DNA of 38,753 bases from Cylindrodendrum hubeiense. Its lineage: Eukaryota; Ascomycota; Sordariomycetes; Hypocreales; Nectriaceae. Under the pieces are notes generated by a model. The model was not told the origin of the DNA, ran no database searches, and was given only the letters and a program-made list of their open reading frames with translations. The stretch covers positions 1 through 38,753 of the forward strand of contig JAANBB010000389.1 of assembly GCA_014621425.1 (NCBI GenBank), given 5' to 3'. The first letter of the stretch is position 1; each line of letters begins with the position of its first letter. Shown here piece after piece: positions 23,239 to 34,281 of the stretch. The position numbers and the translations under genes are program-made.

Positions 23239-24962
23239 CTAGACAGTATGATTGTTCCATTGCCCTCTTGCACGGATCCTCTTACCCCAGGCGAAAAAGA
23301 GAAACGGAACGGGGATCAACACGGCTGCAATGCACCCGAATATCGTGCTCCCCCAGTCCACTCCTATTTTGTGGTACATTGGGATGACAAAGAGAGGGAA
23401 TGCACCAGCAAACATTGACCGCATAAACGTGGTAGCAGCCACCGCGCTAGCGCTGAAGCGTGTAAATGTGTCGATAAGATAGTTTAACGCCGACTGGAAG
23501 ATGGTGGTGAACCCGAGTCCAATCAAACTAATGCCAATGATGGATGGCCAGTAGCTCAAGTGCTCGGACGACGTCCCTTTGATATCGTCAGTACCAAATC
23601 GTCAAACATGCACGGGTTCTATTAAAGCTCACATCCAAACAAGAATAAGCCGCCAGTGAAGGCAAAGCCACCGAGCATCATGGGCGGGAGTCTGGCCTCG
23701 GGAACTGGCTTGAATCCATTTTCCTTTAGCCTTTGACGATAGTATTTGTTGTTGTATATATTGATGGCTGCCGCGAAGAAGATGCCGATCAGAAGCGCGA
23801 TGAAAGGCAGGTTCCCCACCACGGGTCCCCAATGGCGGACTTCTTGGAATTCGATGGCGAAGCTTTCGAGATTGGCATAGAGAATCCCTTTAGTCGGTAA
23901 GCAATGGAACAAAGGTCGTAAATCATGAGAGTCGTACCATATACAAACGAGGCGTAAAGGGACATGAGGAAGCAAATAGGAGTGCCTAGCATTTGAAAAG
24001 GCCGGATGAGGTACTTTTGACACATTTCTTTAAAGGACACATCCCATTCCTCGTGCTGTTTCACAGTCAGAATGCAAAACAAAACCAACAGAAGGGTTTG
24101 GTCATACTTCGGCATGCAACGCCCAGTTCTTGGTCTCGTGCCTCAGTCTGCGAGCCTTGTACACCAACAAGACTGGGGCATAACTTTCGTCTAGAACCAA
24201 TGCGTCGATTATTAGCTGGGCCATCATGACTATTCCAGTCAGGTATTCTGTCCAGCGCCATCCAAGGTAGCTCGAGGTCAAGGCACCGCCGATGATGGGC
24301 GCCAGGGTTGGTCCACCAACGAGAGTGACTCCGTAACTGACAATGGCATTGCCACGTTGTTCGGGAGCCCAGATGTCGGCCATGACGCCGCCTGTGTTGG
24401 TTATAGTGGCACCACCGAAGAATCCGGCGAAGAATCGAGTGATGAGAACCGTCTGGATATCTTTGGCGGTCGCTGTGGCGAAGGAAAAGATGGCGGCGAT
24501 AAAATAGGGCTTGTTGGTGGCGTTCAGCATCTTCGCACTAGATACCCAGAGAGAAGAATTACTCACAAGAAGAACCACCCATTTGCGACCGTATAGTTCG
24601 CTCAGAGGTGCCCATACCAACGGCCCGAGCCCAAAACCAAACACCATCAAGCTGACTCCAGCAGCCGACGCCTCGGTGCTGACATTGAACTCTTCTGAAA
24701 CGGAGTTGATGGCGGCCGCGTAGATGGCCGAGGCGAATGTGATCCAACATGTCGTGAGGCCGTACAAGATAGTCGCGATGACTTTCTTGCGGAACGGCCA
24801 GTTCAGTGGGTGGTAGGGGTCATCTGGACCGTTGAAGTCAACCAGATCATTTACTGGTGGTTTTCGGTCCATGACGGCTTGCTCTTTGTCGGCGTTCTCC
24901 TGATTCCATCCGTTTGCGTGCAGGACGCCTGCATTGGGGGCAGTCAACATACGTTCACTCAT
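23239..24962 (-). CDS. MFS drug:H+ antiporter-type exporter (12-TM, DHA1-like)
   Basis: Proton-coupled plasma-membrane exporter, probably removing the cluster product or protecting the producer. Exons: 24962-24567, 24509-24108, 24055-23938, 23887-23633 and 23576-23239, giving 502 aa. An upstream in-frame ATG at 25163 would add 67 residues. I prefer 24962 because the hydrophilic N-terminus starting MSERMLTAPN is typical and the extension is not. Visible family features are the N-terminal DFNGPDDPYHPLNWP, motif A as PLVWAPLSELYGRKWV, an RFFAGFFGGATITNTGGV segment and the C-terminal half with FASFVYG-like and LPPMMLGGFAFTGG helices. All four introns (50-57 nt) preserve frame; one is a multiple of three and could be mis-annotated as coding. 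It shares a 570-bp divergent promoter with regulator 2. Confidence 0.9.
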
Positions 24963-25532
24963 GGTAGCAGCAATCTTGGGGTTATTCGGGGTGGGAAAAC
25001 AGAAGGACGTAAGAGAATACAAATAAATACTGAGGGAAGCAAAGCTATTGCGTTTTATAGCGTCCCGAGGTGGAGGCTCTGTCGTCATGCGGCTGTTATG
25101 CGACGACCGAGATGGCACTAACAACCAACAACAACCGCCAGTTCGGACGTCGCTTTTAACCAAGCCCTCTTTCTAGCGCAAGAGAGAAACAAGGTTGATT
25201 GTCCGCGATTGAAAATGCCTATAGCCGTTTCATTGCTAGGATTCTACGTGAAGAATCAAGTAGCTGCCATATCACTGCAGACGGTTTTGGTGATTGTGAC
25301 TGTCGCCGCATTCGATATACCCTAGAGCCAAACTGGCAAAGCCGTGCCGCGTCGGAAGCGCATAAGTTATCCGTCTCCGTGCCGGATGCCGTCTCCACTT
25401 TGGTGCGTCGTGGCTCCAGCCCATCTCCATCTCCATGTCCGTCTCCGTCTCATCTCCTCTCTTCAATCAGTCAAATTCTGTAACATATTAATCTAAACGC
25501 TACCGCTGAGGTAGTCCTAGTTTCTCTCTGTC
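24963..25532. promoter_or_regulatory. Divergent promoter of MFS exporter and regulator 2
   Basis: 570 bp between the two start codons. It holds scattered CGG/CCG triplets and a short run of degenerate CATCTC/CGTCTC hexamers at about 25426-25452, but not the TAACCGAC motif of the ligase and PKS promoters. I see no clear palindrome. Confidence 0.4.
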
Positions 25533-27824
25533 ATGGTCTCGTCACCGCCAAGCTCCGGCTTGCATGCCCCATCCGCATCGACCGTCGGCCCTGAACCGAC
25601 GGCTGGAGATACCGTGGCCGCCCCTCTTCGCCCTCATCACCTGCGCAGTTGCATCCACTGCCGCCAACGCAAGGTGAAGTGCGACCGAGAACACCCGTGC
25701 TCAAACTGTGTCCGGGCCAAGCAGCCGTGTTCATATCCCGCCGGCCGGGGCAGAGCCGCCAAAAGACCTCGCAAGACTCTCGAGGGGCCGCTGCTCGACC
25801 GCTTACACAGACTGGAGTCCATCATAGGGACCCTGGCGACCCAGGGCGGTGCCAGACTTGCCAGTGGCGATGCGAGTCCCGGAACCGATACCGATACCGA
25901 CATGCTTCCTGGTTCTGCTGCCGCCGGCCAGCCATCTTCTTCCACGCAAGCTGGAGCCTCCCATGACGTACTCCAAACCCCTCCCTCGGCCTCAGGTACT
26001 GCAAGCCCAGATGCCTCCATCGACCAAACACTCGGCCGTCTCATGATAGACGACCACAGGAGCTACTATGTCAGCAATATCATGTGGGCAAACCTGGGTA
26101 ATGAGGTGCGACGCCCTCTCTTCCGTTTCGTTGCAGCATCCACATAACCTGACATTCCAATGAGTCTAGATCGAAGAACTACGCGACATGCTGCAAGAGT
26201 CTGTGTCTGACGACGAACGCCACCTCCCTGCAGAATTTTCCATGCCCGACATGGCCTCGCCATCGGGGACCAGCTCCGCAATCTTGGGGTTTCGAGCCGT
26301 CTCTCATTCGCTCCTCGATTACCACCCGTCCCTCCCTCATGCCATTGCCATCTTGAACATCTTCACTCAGAATGTGCTGCCGTTGGTCCACATTTTCCAC
26401 ATGCCGACTACGACCCGCATGTACTGGGATGCAATCGTGTCATTGGACTCACTCAACAGAAACACCGAAGCCTTATTGTTCGCCATTTATTACTCGGCTG
26501 TTATTAGCATGGACTCCGACCAGTGCATGAGCATCCTCGGCACAACACGCAAGAGTGCCCTCGACAAGTACCGACTTGCCATTGAGCAAGCTCTGACTCG
26601 AGCTAATTTTCTTAACACGCAGAGCATCATCTTGCTGCAGGCAGCTGTGGTTTTTCTGTCAGCGCTTCGAAACGAGGATGACTCAAGAACCACTTGGTCT
26701 CTGACATGTCTCGTTTTTCATATCGCTCAAGCCATGGGCCTTCACCGCGACGGAACTGCCTTCGGGCTGAAACCATTGGTCATCGAGCTGCGCCGACGCC
26801 TCTGGTTCCACATTTGCCTCCTCGATATGCGATCATCCGAATTTCACGGCTATCAGCCAATCGTCAACGAAGCTATTTTCGATACCAAGGTTCCGCTCAA
26901 TATCAACGATGCCGACTTGACCCCTCAGATGACAGAGCCTCCTCCCGAGCGGGAGGGAGCAACAGAGATGACCTTTTGTTTGATTCGATGCGAGGCCATG
27001 CGGGCTGGTTTGAAAGTCGGCTACACACCACCGAGTGTGGGAGTTTCTGGACCGGCAAGAGATGGGGCGTCGTTGATTAACCACGAAACCGTGGTGGAAG
27101 AGCTAAAACAACGGCTGGAGGAGCGATATCTACGACACCTTGACACGTCGGTGCCATTCATGCTACTATCGTCGACAGTCGCACGTCTTATTATTGCGCG
27201 CGCTGGCTCGTCGTGCACTACCCAGTGAGGCAAAAGACGGATGGCCCTGCCAACCTGGATCCGGCGATGAGGGATCGGCTCTTTTCTACATCGATGGAGG
27301 TTCTCCAGTTATCACGTCAACTTCTGACTTCCAAGACCATGACGAAATGGACTTGGCACTGCAACTCTCACATTCAGTGGCATGCAGTCGTCTTTGTGCT
27401 CTCTGAAATCTGCTCCCGGCCGCCCTCTCCCGAATGCAACCAGGCATGGGAGTGCGTGAATGCCGTCCATGAACGTTGGAACATGAAGGAAAGTGGGAAG
27501 AGAGGCAACTTGTGGAGACCCATCAAGCGACTTATGGCAAAGGCCCGCTATATCCGAGAGATGCAGAACATCGACCCGGCATTCTATGGTCAACAAGGGA
27601 CGGCCGAGGCCCTGTCATCCGAGGATTCCGCTCCAGGAGGCGGGACCGCTTTCAGTTCCCTTTACACCCCGATCACCTCTACTGGAACGTATACTCCACT
27701 AGACAATATCTACGACGCGCATGAGATGGAATCCGCCGAAGCCCTTCTAGACCTAGACTTGGAACGTCTCGAGGCAAACATGTTTGGTACCATGGCGGAT
27801 GAGACCTCATGGTGCTGGGATTGA
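25533..27824 (+). pseudogene. Zn2Cys6 regulator 2 with an apparent frameshift
   Basis: Exon 1 is 25533-26105 and a 64-nt intron (26106-26169, branch CTGAC) leads into the next exon. The zinc cluster CIHCRQRKVKCDREHPCSNC...C (CX2CX6CX5CX2CX6C) lies near residues 40-66, followed by a basic linker and a fungal_trans region. The frame stops at 27226-27228. The conserved continuation (RWLVVHYPV..., then LFSTSMEVLQLSRQ and HIQWHAVVFVLSEICSRP) runs in the next frame to 27824. The switch point coincides with a GCGCGCGC run at 27196-27203; a 2-bp difference there would make one frame. I found no intron that resolves it. Either the gene is a recent pseudogene giving a truncated regulator, or this is an assembly error. 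It is divergent from the exporter, so it may control export or the whole cluster. Confidence 0.7.
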
Positions 27825-28047
27825 TCGGTGTGTTAGAAGCCGATACAACATGGAAGTATATGGAATTCAATTTGCCTAGATGACGGGGGAATCACCCATG
27901 TACCAAGGAACTACAGTTTATAATACAGCCAGCCATATTTGGCATGGTTATGATCATCATTGGGATAACTTCTAATCTGGACTTAGCTATACATAAAAGT
28001 AATCAACCTGGAAAATTACAGCGCTCGGCAGTTACCAAATGCTCACA

Positions 28048-30115
28048 TTATTTATCGTCGCTTTCAGCTAGCACCGCCCGATTCTCCCCCAAGCTCTTCA
28101 TCTCGCCTTTCCGTTCCACTCCGGACCATTCGTCTTCGGGGAACCTTACTACCATTTTCTTCACATAATTCGGTAGAGGGTTCTTGCCACTCGTGTCCGG
28201 AAGGGCCACCTCGTCGGACAGGTACACGTTCTGTGACACTCTGAGGAAAGTCGAGAATTGACTGGTGTATGTGGCTTGGGAAGCAATCACCACAACTGCC
28301 CCTACCAACACACTGGCAGCGGTAGCCAAGATGGCGATTCCATACGTAACCCACAGGGTTTCTGCCGAATATGCGTATACGTTCTGAGAGGTCCATTTTT
28401 CGACCCTAATGTCTGCTGGCGCGTAAGGAGACGAATAGTTGGGACTATTACACTCTGATTAGTATTGAACTGTTGGCACTCGGTTTGATATGATCGGCCA
28501 ACTACTTACTTTAGTGCCGCTTCATTCATCAAGCTTAGGGTGACATTGTGGAACATCTCTTCCATCAAATCTACCACAGGCCGTGATGTCAACTCTTGCT
28601 GGTACACACTTTTGCCATTCCATTCGACGTTTCCCAGGTTCGAGGTTACTGAGCTGAGTGCTTGAGAAATGTTGACCATCTCTTTGGCTTTGATTAAAGG
28701 CGTCATAGCAATATTGGTTCGCATATTCAGCTGGACTGAAGGCCGATCTCCGACGGTTGAATTGACGATGGTAACGTTTCCAACCAACATTGTCGAGAAT
28801 GCATCCATTACCGACTGATAGGAGAAGTTTTCAACCGCCGATTGATTCAGCGTTATCTGCGTCAGGTTCGAGTCATATGTCAAATCTTCTGTCGCTATGA
28901 ATGACCTGTATCCTGACAAGTAATCCACGCTATTCAAGGGTTCCGACGTTTCAAGCTTGATGTCCTGGGCTCCATTTACGAAGCTGAAATCGGCGCTGTA
29001 AGAGACGTTCTGTAACTGAGCTTGCCATAAAATCGTGCTTTGTTTCATGTACTCGACAATACCCGCCGTCGTAATGTTATGGTGTGGATCTGGAGGTGAA
29101 GTTGACGGGAGAACCATCACATAGAGCGAGAGCGGGTCGCCACCAGCTATTGTTGATCGAGGAGTCCACGTGCTGTTTCCAGAGAAAGTGTATGGCAGGC
29201 TGCTATTCACCCCAGTGCCCTCCGGGACCCAAGAGAGATATGACATCCATCCACCGAGTGCTCCGTAACTCCACGCCTCAGCATACTGGGTAAAAATACG
29301 CGTTCTGAGTCCTTGCTTGCTGTCGTCAGTGAGAGCAGTGCACTTCAGTGCTGGCCCATGAAAATCAAGATTCCATGACGAGTTTGTCGAAGGGGCAGAG
29401 ATTGACAGGATCTCATTTGAAATAAGAGAACCCTGGACTGCTTTCTGCACAGCATATTGGGGCTTGTCGTAGATCAGTTCAGTCGTCTGCCACTCTGTCC
29501 TGTCCATAGCTCTGTAAAGATCCGAATAGGTCCAGGAAAGTGACGCAAAATTCATGCTCGTAAAGTCGATCTGAGGCACACTGCTGGTTTCCGTTGTATT
29601 CAACCATGCCGTCGTGATCGTCAAAGCTGACGGTGTGATAAGCGGCGCAAGCTGGAGCAACCTATGTCTGTTAGTGATAGCGTGAGCCACGAAAGTTTGA
29701 ATACATACCAGAACAGCAGAAGCAGAGCTGCTGGAAACGGCATGTGCCACCACATTCTAGCGTTCATGGCACTAAGCCAGTCATCTCTGGACGAAAACAA
29801 GGCATCTATGAGGCCAATCTCTGCAGGGCGGCCTTTTATGGCTTTCCAACTGATTTGATCGTGTGCCGCTGCGATGGCAACGGCCAGAGATGCCTTAGTG
29901 CAAAAGGCCAGAGCGTTACCGATTGCAATGTTGACCTTCTGTCTTGACACGCCGTGCCAGACGTCCAGTGATGAGTCTGGAGGTGGCTTTCCGTCTAGAT
30001 CGTCGTAGAATAAGTGCTGCCCCACGGCAAAGAGGACGCCTACTACCAGGCTCCCTACCATAAATGAGATCTTCTTCGCCGTGGTAAAGGCGGGATGCTT
30101 CTTCAAATTCTCCAT
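28048..30115 (-). CDS. Multi-pass membrane glycoprotein, fungal-specific, unknown function
   Basis: Exons: 30115-29709, 29661-28510 and 28444-28048 (introns 47 and 65 nt), giving 651 aa. An upstream in-frame ATG at 30202 would add 29 residues. Hydrophobic segments lie near residues 16-36, 62-85, 125-150 and 551-575. Between the last two is a large domain of about 390 residues with many N-X-S/T sequons, so it is probably outside the cell or in the lumen. The N-terminal DGKPPPD segment and the IDALFSS segment before TM3 resemble the ascomycete family often labelled 'formylmethionine deformylase-like', a name without functional basis. I do not recognise an enzyme motif. It is convergent with regulator 2 (223 bp apart). 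Membership in the cluster is uncertain. Confidence 0.75.
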
Positions 30116-31741
30116 GATCGCGCTAGTTGACTGAGCACTTGGCTCTCTGGTCGGATGGTTGGGTAGACTATACCAAGAAAGCCCTTTTAAAAATGAAAAC
30201 AAAAATAGGAATAAAAGTATTGAAAGACAGTTCAGACATGCACATGCAGGCCCATCGCCTGATAGGGAGCTTTGCCCTTGTAAATTACCTGCTTATGGGG
30301 TGACGTTTTGCAATGTGGGTATACAGGGTCCCTAAACCAGAGTCAGCACTAGTGATCCGTGCCTCTCAGTGAGTGAGAATTTTCGCGCAGCGTAACAATC
30401 GGCTTCGAGAGCTCTGCTGTTATTGATGCACATGACGGCGATGGCATAGTTCATCAGGTGGCTTAAATCCACCACAATCACGCTCTCGTATTGATAGAAA
30501 AACGACTAAGCTGCTCCAAGCGCCTTTAACGCAGTTCCAATCGTGTTCTCGGGATATTTTGACCGCCTCTTAGATTGAGAAGGATCGGGAAGGATGCAAA
30601 CCTGGTGCCATGTTCGATTCTAACTGGTCAAATAACGAGTTGGCAGTCAGCAAGACCCTGGACATAAGCCCTATTTCCAGGGGTCAGGCCAGGCACCAAG
30701 CGAGTCGCAAAAAAGCAGCAGACATCTAGCGCCCTAGCAAGTTGGACAAAACTAGTGGTTCACTCAACAAGCTTCCTTTGCCTTCTTTGTCGCTAGGCTT
30801 TTACGTCACCTCCCTTGGTGTGTCAGTTTGTTGCGGCCTGCTTGACAATGTTACCTACCGCGAAGGTGTAGAGCAGCTAGCTAGCCGTAAAGGATTCAAA
30901 ATGGTCCCGTCATTTCATGCTGAAACAGATCAAGCAACTCCTAGGCAAGGTCTTCTCAACGGGTTTGAAAATTCCCATCTTAGAAAGATTGCTTAAATCA
31001 GCACCAAATTTCACAAACAGTAACATCAACAGAAAACTGTCCTACCCCACACAAATCGTGATCCACAGACACGTCATCATCTACTCCCCGTTTCCAATAG
31101 TTGGCATAAATAAAACCAAAAAGGAAACAAGATTCTGGCAGCGGTATTGATTGAGTACTTTTTGTGTGGAAGAGAGGATTAAGACATGCTGGATTAATGC
31201 AATCATCTAGCCAAGAATCGATGTTCAACTAAACATGCATCCATGAATACAATATAATATACTATAACCAACGGTGATTATTAGTCCACGTATATGATTT
31301 AATAGCCATTTGAGGATGTAGACGAAGGAGCGGTCCAGTAGACAATGTAGTGACTCCGGATGTTGGATGACCTAGGCTTCAGGGGCGCTAGCATGAGGAG
31401 GGCGCTAAAGACCAAGGGTCAGAACTATGAGCTCGTAAATGAGGATGCAGTCTATCTACACGAGTAACTATAGCTCATTAAACCCTTAGTAAATTACACC
31501 TCAGAATCACCATTTCCTACGCTAACTGACATCTACTTCGAATGTGTACTTCATTAAATTAGTAATATACTACTTGAAGTAAAACAACTGAGAAACGAGA
31601 GAGGAAGGATTCATAGCAGCGAAGGCTTCTTACACATCCACTACAGTTGACAGAATGAACATCAACAAAGCGTCACCCGCCGGCTGTTGATCCTTCAAAA
31701 AAGCTTGATAGCTATGGCATAAAAGACTCTCTGGACGATGA
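30116..31741. other. 1.6-kb gap without a supported gene
   Basis: It contains the promoter of the membrane protein and the 3' region of the glycine-rich protein. An 84-codon plus-strand frame (30742-30996) has no recognisable domain or gene structure. I see no RNA gene or repeat. Confidence 0.45.
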
Positions 31742-34281
31742 TTAACTGCCACCTCCACCTCCACATCCACCACCGCCTCCTCCGCATCCGCCTCCGCCTC
31801 CTCCTCCTCCTCCACATCCACCGCCTCCAGCTCCAGCTCCTCCTCCGCAACCGCCAGCCGCGCATCCACCAGGACTTCCGCAAGCACCGGCTGCCACGCC
31901 GCCTCCACAACTTCCCGCTGCACACCCGCCTCCGCCAGCTCCGGCGTAACCAGGGGCAGCATAGTACATGCCGGGCGTAAAGTACATTGGATACATCCAG
32001 GGTCCGTACACTAAAACAGTAGGTGGTTAGCTGATGAACGATGCAATACTGTCCCGACTTACTGTAGTAGCTGTAGCCCCAGTGGTCGTAGTACTGCTCC
32101 CTGGGGGGGAGTTTACGGCCCTTCTTTTCAGCGCGCTTGCAAGCTTTCTGGTAGCTCTCCTCCAGACGGCGCTGGTGTGCATCTTGCGCGTACCTGCGTA
32201 CTGCATCCGCCTTTGTTTCACCGCTCAAGTCGAGTTTCACGGCGTTGTGTGAGGATATATGAGCTGAATTGTCAGGTGGGCAGAGGTTGGCTACTCCTGA
32301 TGTGTGGAACTTCTCATCAACTGTGTTGCGTTAGTCAGGTACTCGATTTTGGAGGGATACTGCTTACTCTTCTCGTTAGAGGAAATGCCGAGAACCTTGC
32401 CAATCGACGAGATGTGCGAGGTTCGGACGGATTCGCAGTACCAACACGTGCATTCAGAATACACTTGGCCGAACTTCTCCTGATACGTCTTGCTCGTCCA
32501 CTCAAACCCGTCTCGCAGGCCGTCCTCGTCGACCTTGTCGTCATGTCGGATGAACTTTTTCGTCGCAGCGATGGTGTATGCGTAGTAGGCCGACGGTGAG
32601 AGCTGATGCGTATGCCAGGCCAGGTCGACGTCAAGGGTAGGAACAGCAATGCGCTTTGGATTCTCAGCTATGATGGACACGAAGCGCTGGTACTTGGTGA
32701 TAAGGCGTGTCATGGTGTCGCGGGCGGTGGGCGAGTGCAGCCAGTCGATCTTCTGCATCTTCTCGGAAAAGATGCCCTGTCGTAGGACAGCGCCGCCCAG
32801 ATCTAGCGCAAACGGGCTGAAGTTGTCCCAATACCTGCTCATCATCTTCCGCACGCTCAGCCGTGCGATGGGCGTTGCCCTGATGGTGCGAAGAGTGCGG
32901 CCGGTGGGCGAACCCTGCTCTATAGTTCGCAACGCGCTCTGCGAGCTCAGCACATCTTCGACCATCTTGCGCACGTCGTCAACCGTTGGTGGATGCGCAA
33001 GGCGCGGAGACTTTATCAAGTCTTGAATGTCGATTCGAAGCACCAGCCTGATCATGCGGTTTGGAAATGTTTGGGGGTTCCATGGCTGCGCATACCGCGG
33101 CTCGAATCCCTCTGGCTCTCCGCTCACGGGGTTGAGCACGGTGCCAGGCATTGGCAGGTTCTTGACCAGGAGATCTCGTGCATCATTGCAGAATTTTGCG
33201 ACACTGAGAAATTCCTTATTGATGCGGGTTCCGCATTTGTTGCAACTCGCGTTAAGTTCGCCATCGCCGTATCCAGAACCGATGAGACCAGGATCGTGAT
33301 CAGTCTTTGAATTCTCGTCGAGGCCGCAGGTAGTCCATGGGATTTCGATATGGTTGACACAGACGGGGCAGGGGACTGATTTGACGAGAGGGTCTTCGAC
33401 ATTATCCCACGCGCGACCCGTCATTGCAATCCAGCGGGCTTTGTCCTCGTCGGACACGTTGTAGTTAAAGCTTTGGTCGATGGCGGCATTGACCAGATTC
33501 CACGGCATTCCATTGGCCCAAAGTTGGCCGTATCCAGCGCGCACACAGTCTTCCAAAAAGTTGTATGGATTCAGCATGTGGGCGTGGTATACCATCAAGA
33601 CGTCTTGGGCATGTAGTTAGCAAGGCAAGCGATGGGACGATGGAAGAGCAGCTTACCGAGTGGCGGTAGAGATGTTTTTCCCCAGTACTTGGAGTCCTGC
33701 GTGTTCTGCGAGATGGGAAATAGTGCGTAAGCAGTGGAAGTCTGAGAATTCATGTCGTCCTCGGTCAAGGCAGGTCCCTCGACGAGGCCCTTCCACCAGG
33801 TCTCATATCTGTCAGCAGCACGGGCGACGAAGAGGGCCCATCGCTTTTCCCGGATCTTGCTCAGCTGCAGATGTCTTTCGTTAGGAACCTCGGTCTGGGG
33901 AGCGTTTGGGGCGGGCTCTTTGGCCTGTTTCTCGCTGGGAAACTTTGACTGAGACGCCTTTGAGGTGGGTTCTTTGCCCTTTTTCTCGTCGGGGACCTTT
34001 TGCTGAGAAGCCTTTGCAACGGGCTCTTTGGCGTGGTCCTTCTCCGTCTCCGCAGGCGCGCGCGTGTCCCACAAGCCCCACAGGCCATCGGTGTAGCCGA
34101 CATCTTCCCTGAGGCTCTCGAAGGCGGAGAGCAGTCTGAGATGGGCCAGGCAGGTGTCTGGATCCGGGTCGCGAGGTGTTGTTGCCAGACTGAGGGTTGC
34201 GAAGGACTCCGCTAGCCCGGGTGGCGGCTCAGAAGTGGCGGCCGCGGCCTCGGCGTCTTGGTACGAAGGCGGGGCAGACAT
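31742..34281 (-). CDS. Glycine-rich domain-containing protein (GRDP / DUF1399-like)
   Basis: Exons: 34281-33657, 33603-32368, 32320-32063 and 32010-31742 (introns 53, 47 and 52 nt), giving 795 aa. The joined protein has a Pro/Ala-rich start, a Lys-rich linker with three similar segments (near residues 85-125), then the GRDP core. The core includes LPPLDVLMVYHAHMLNP across the first junction (HAH at about 215-217), two CxxC pairs (287/290 and 329/332) and VDLAWHTHQLSP. An ECTCWYC segment follows. The C-terminal 88 residues are Gly/Cys/Ala-rich, ending in long Gly runs separated by single Cys. The family is widespread in fungi and plants; molecular function is not settled. It is probably a flanking gene rather than part of the biosynthetic set. 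Confidence 0.85.

Noticed and set aside
25426..25452. Hexamer run CATCTC/CGTCTC in the exporter / regulator 2 promoter
   Set aside because: Too short and degenerate to call a microsatellite or an operator.
30742..30996. 84-codon plus-strand frame
   Set aside because: No recognisable domain or neighbour relationship; composition like the surrounding non-coding DNA.
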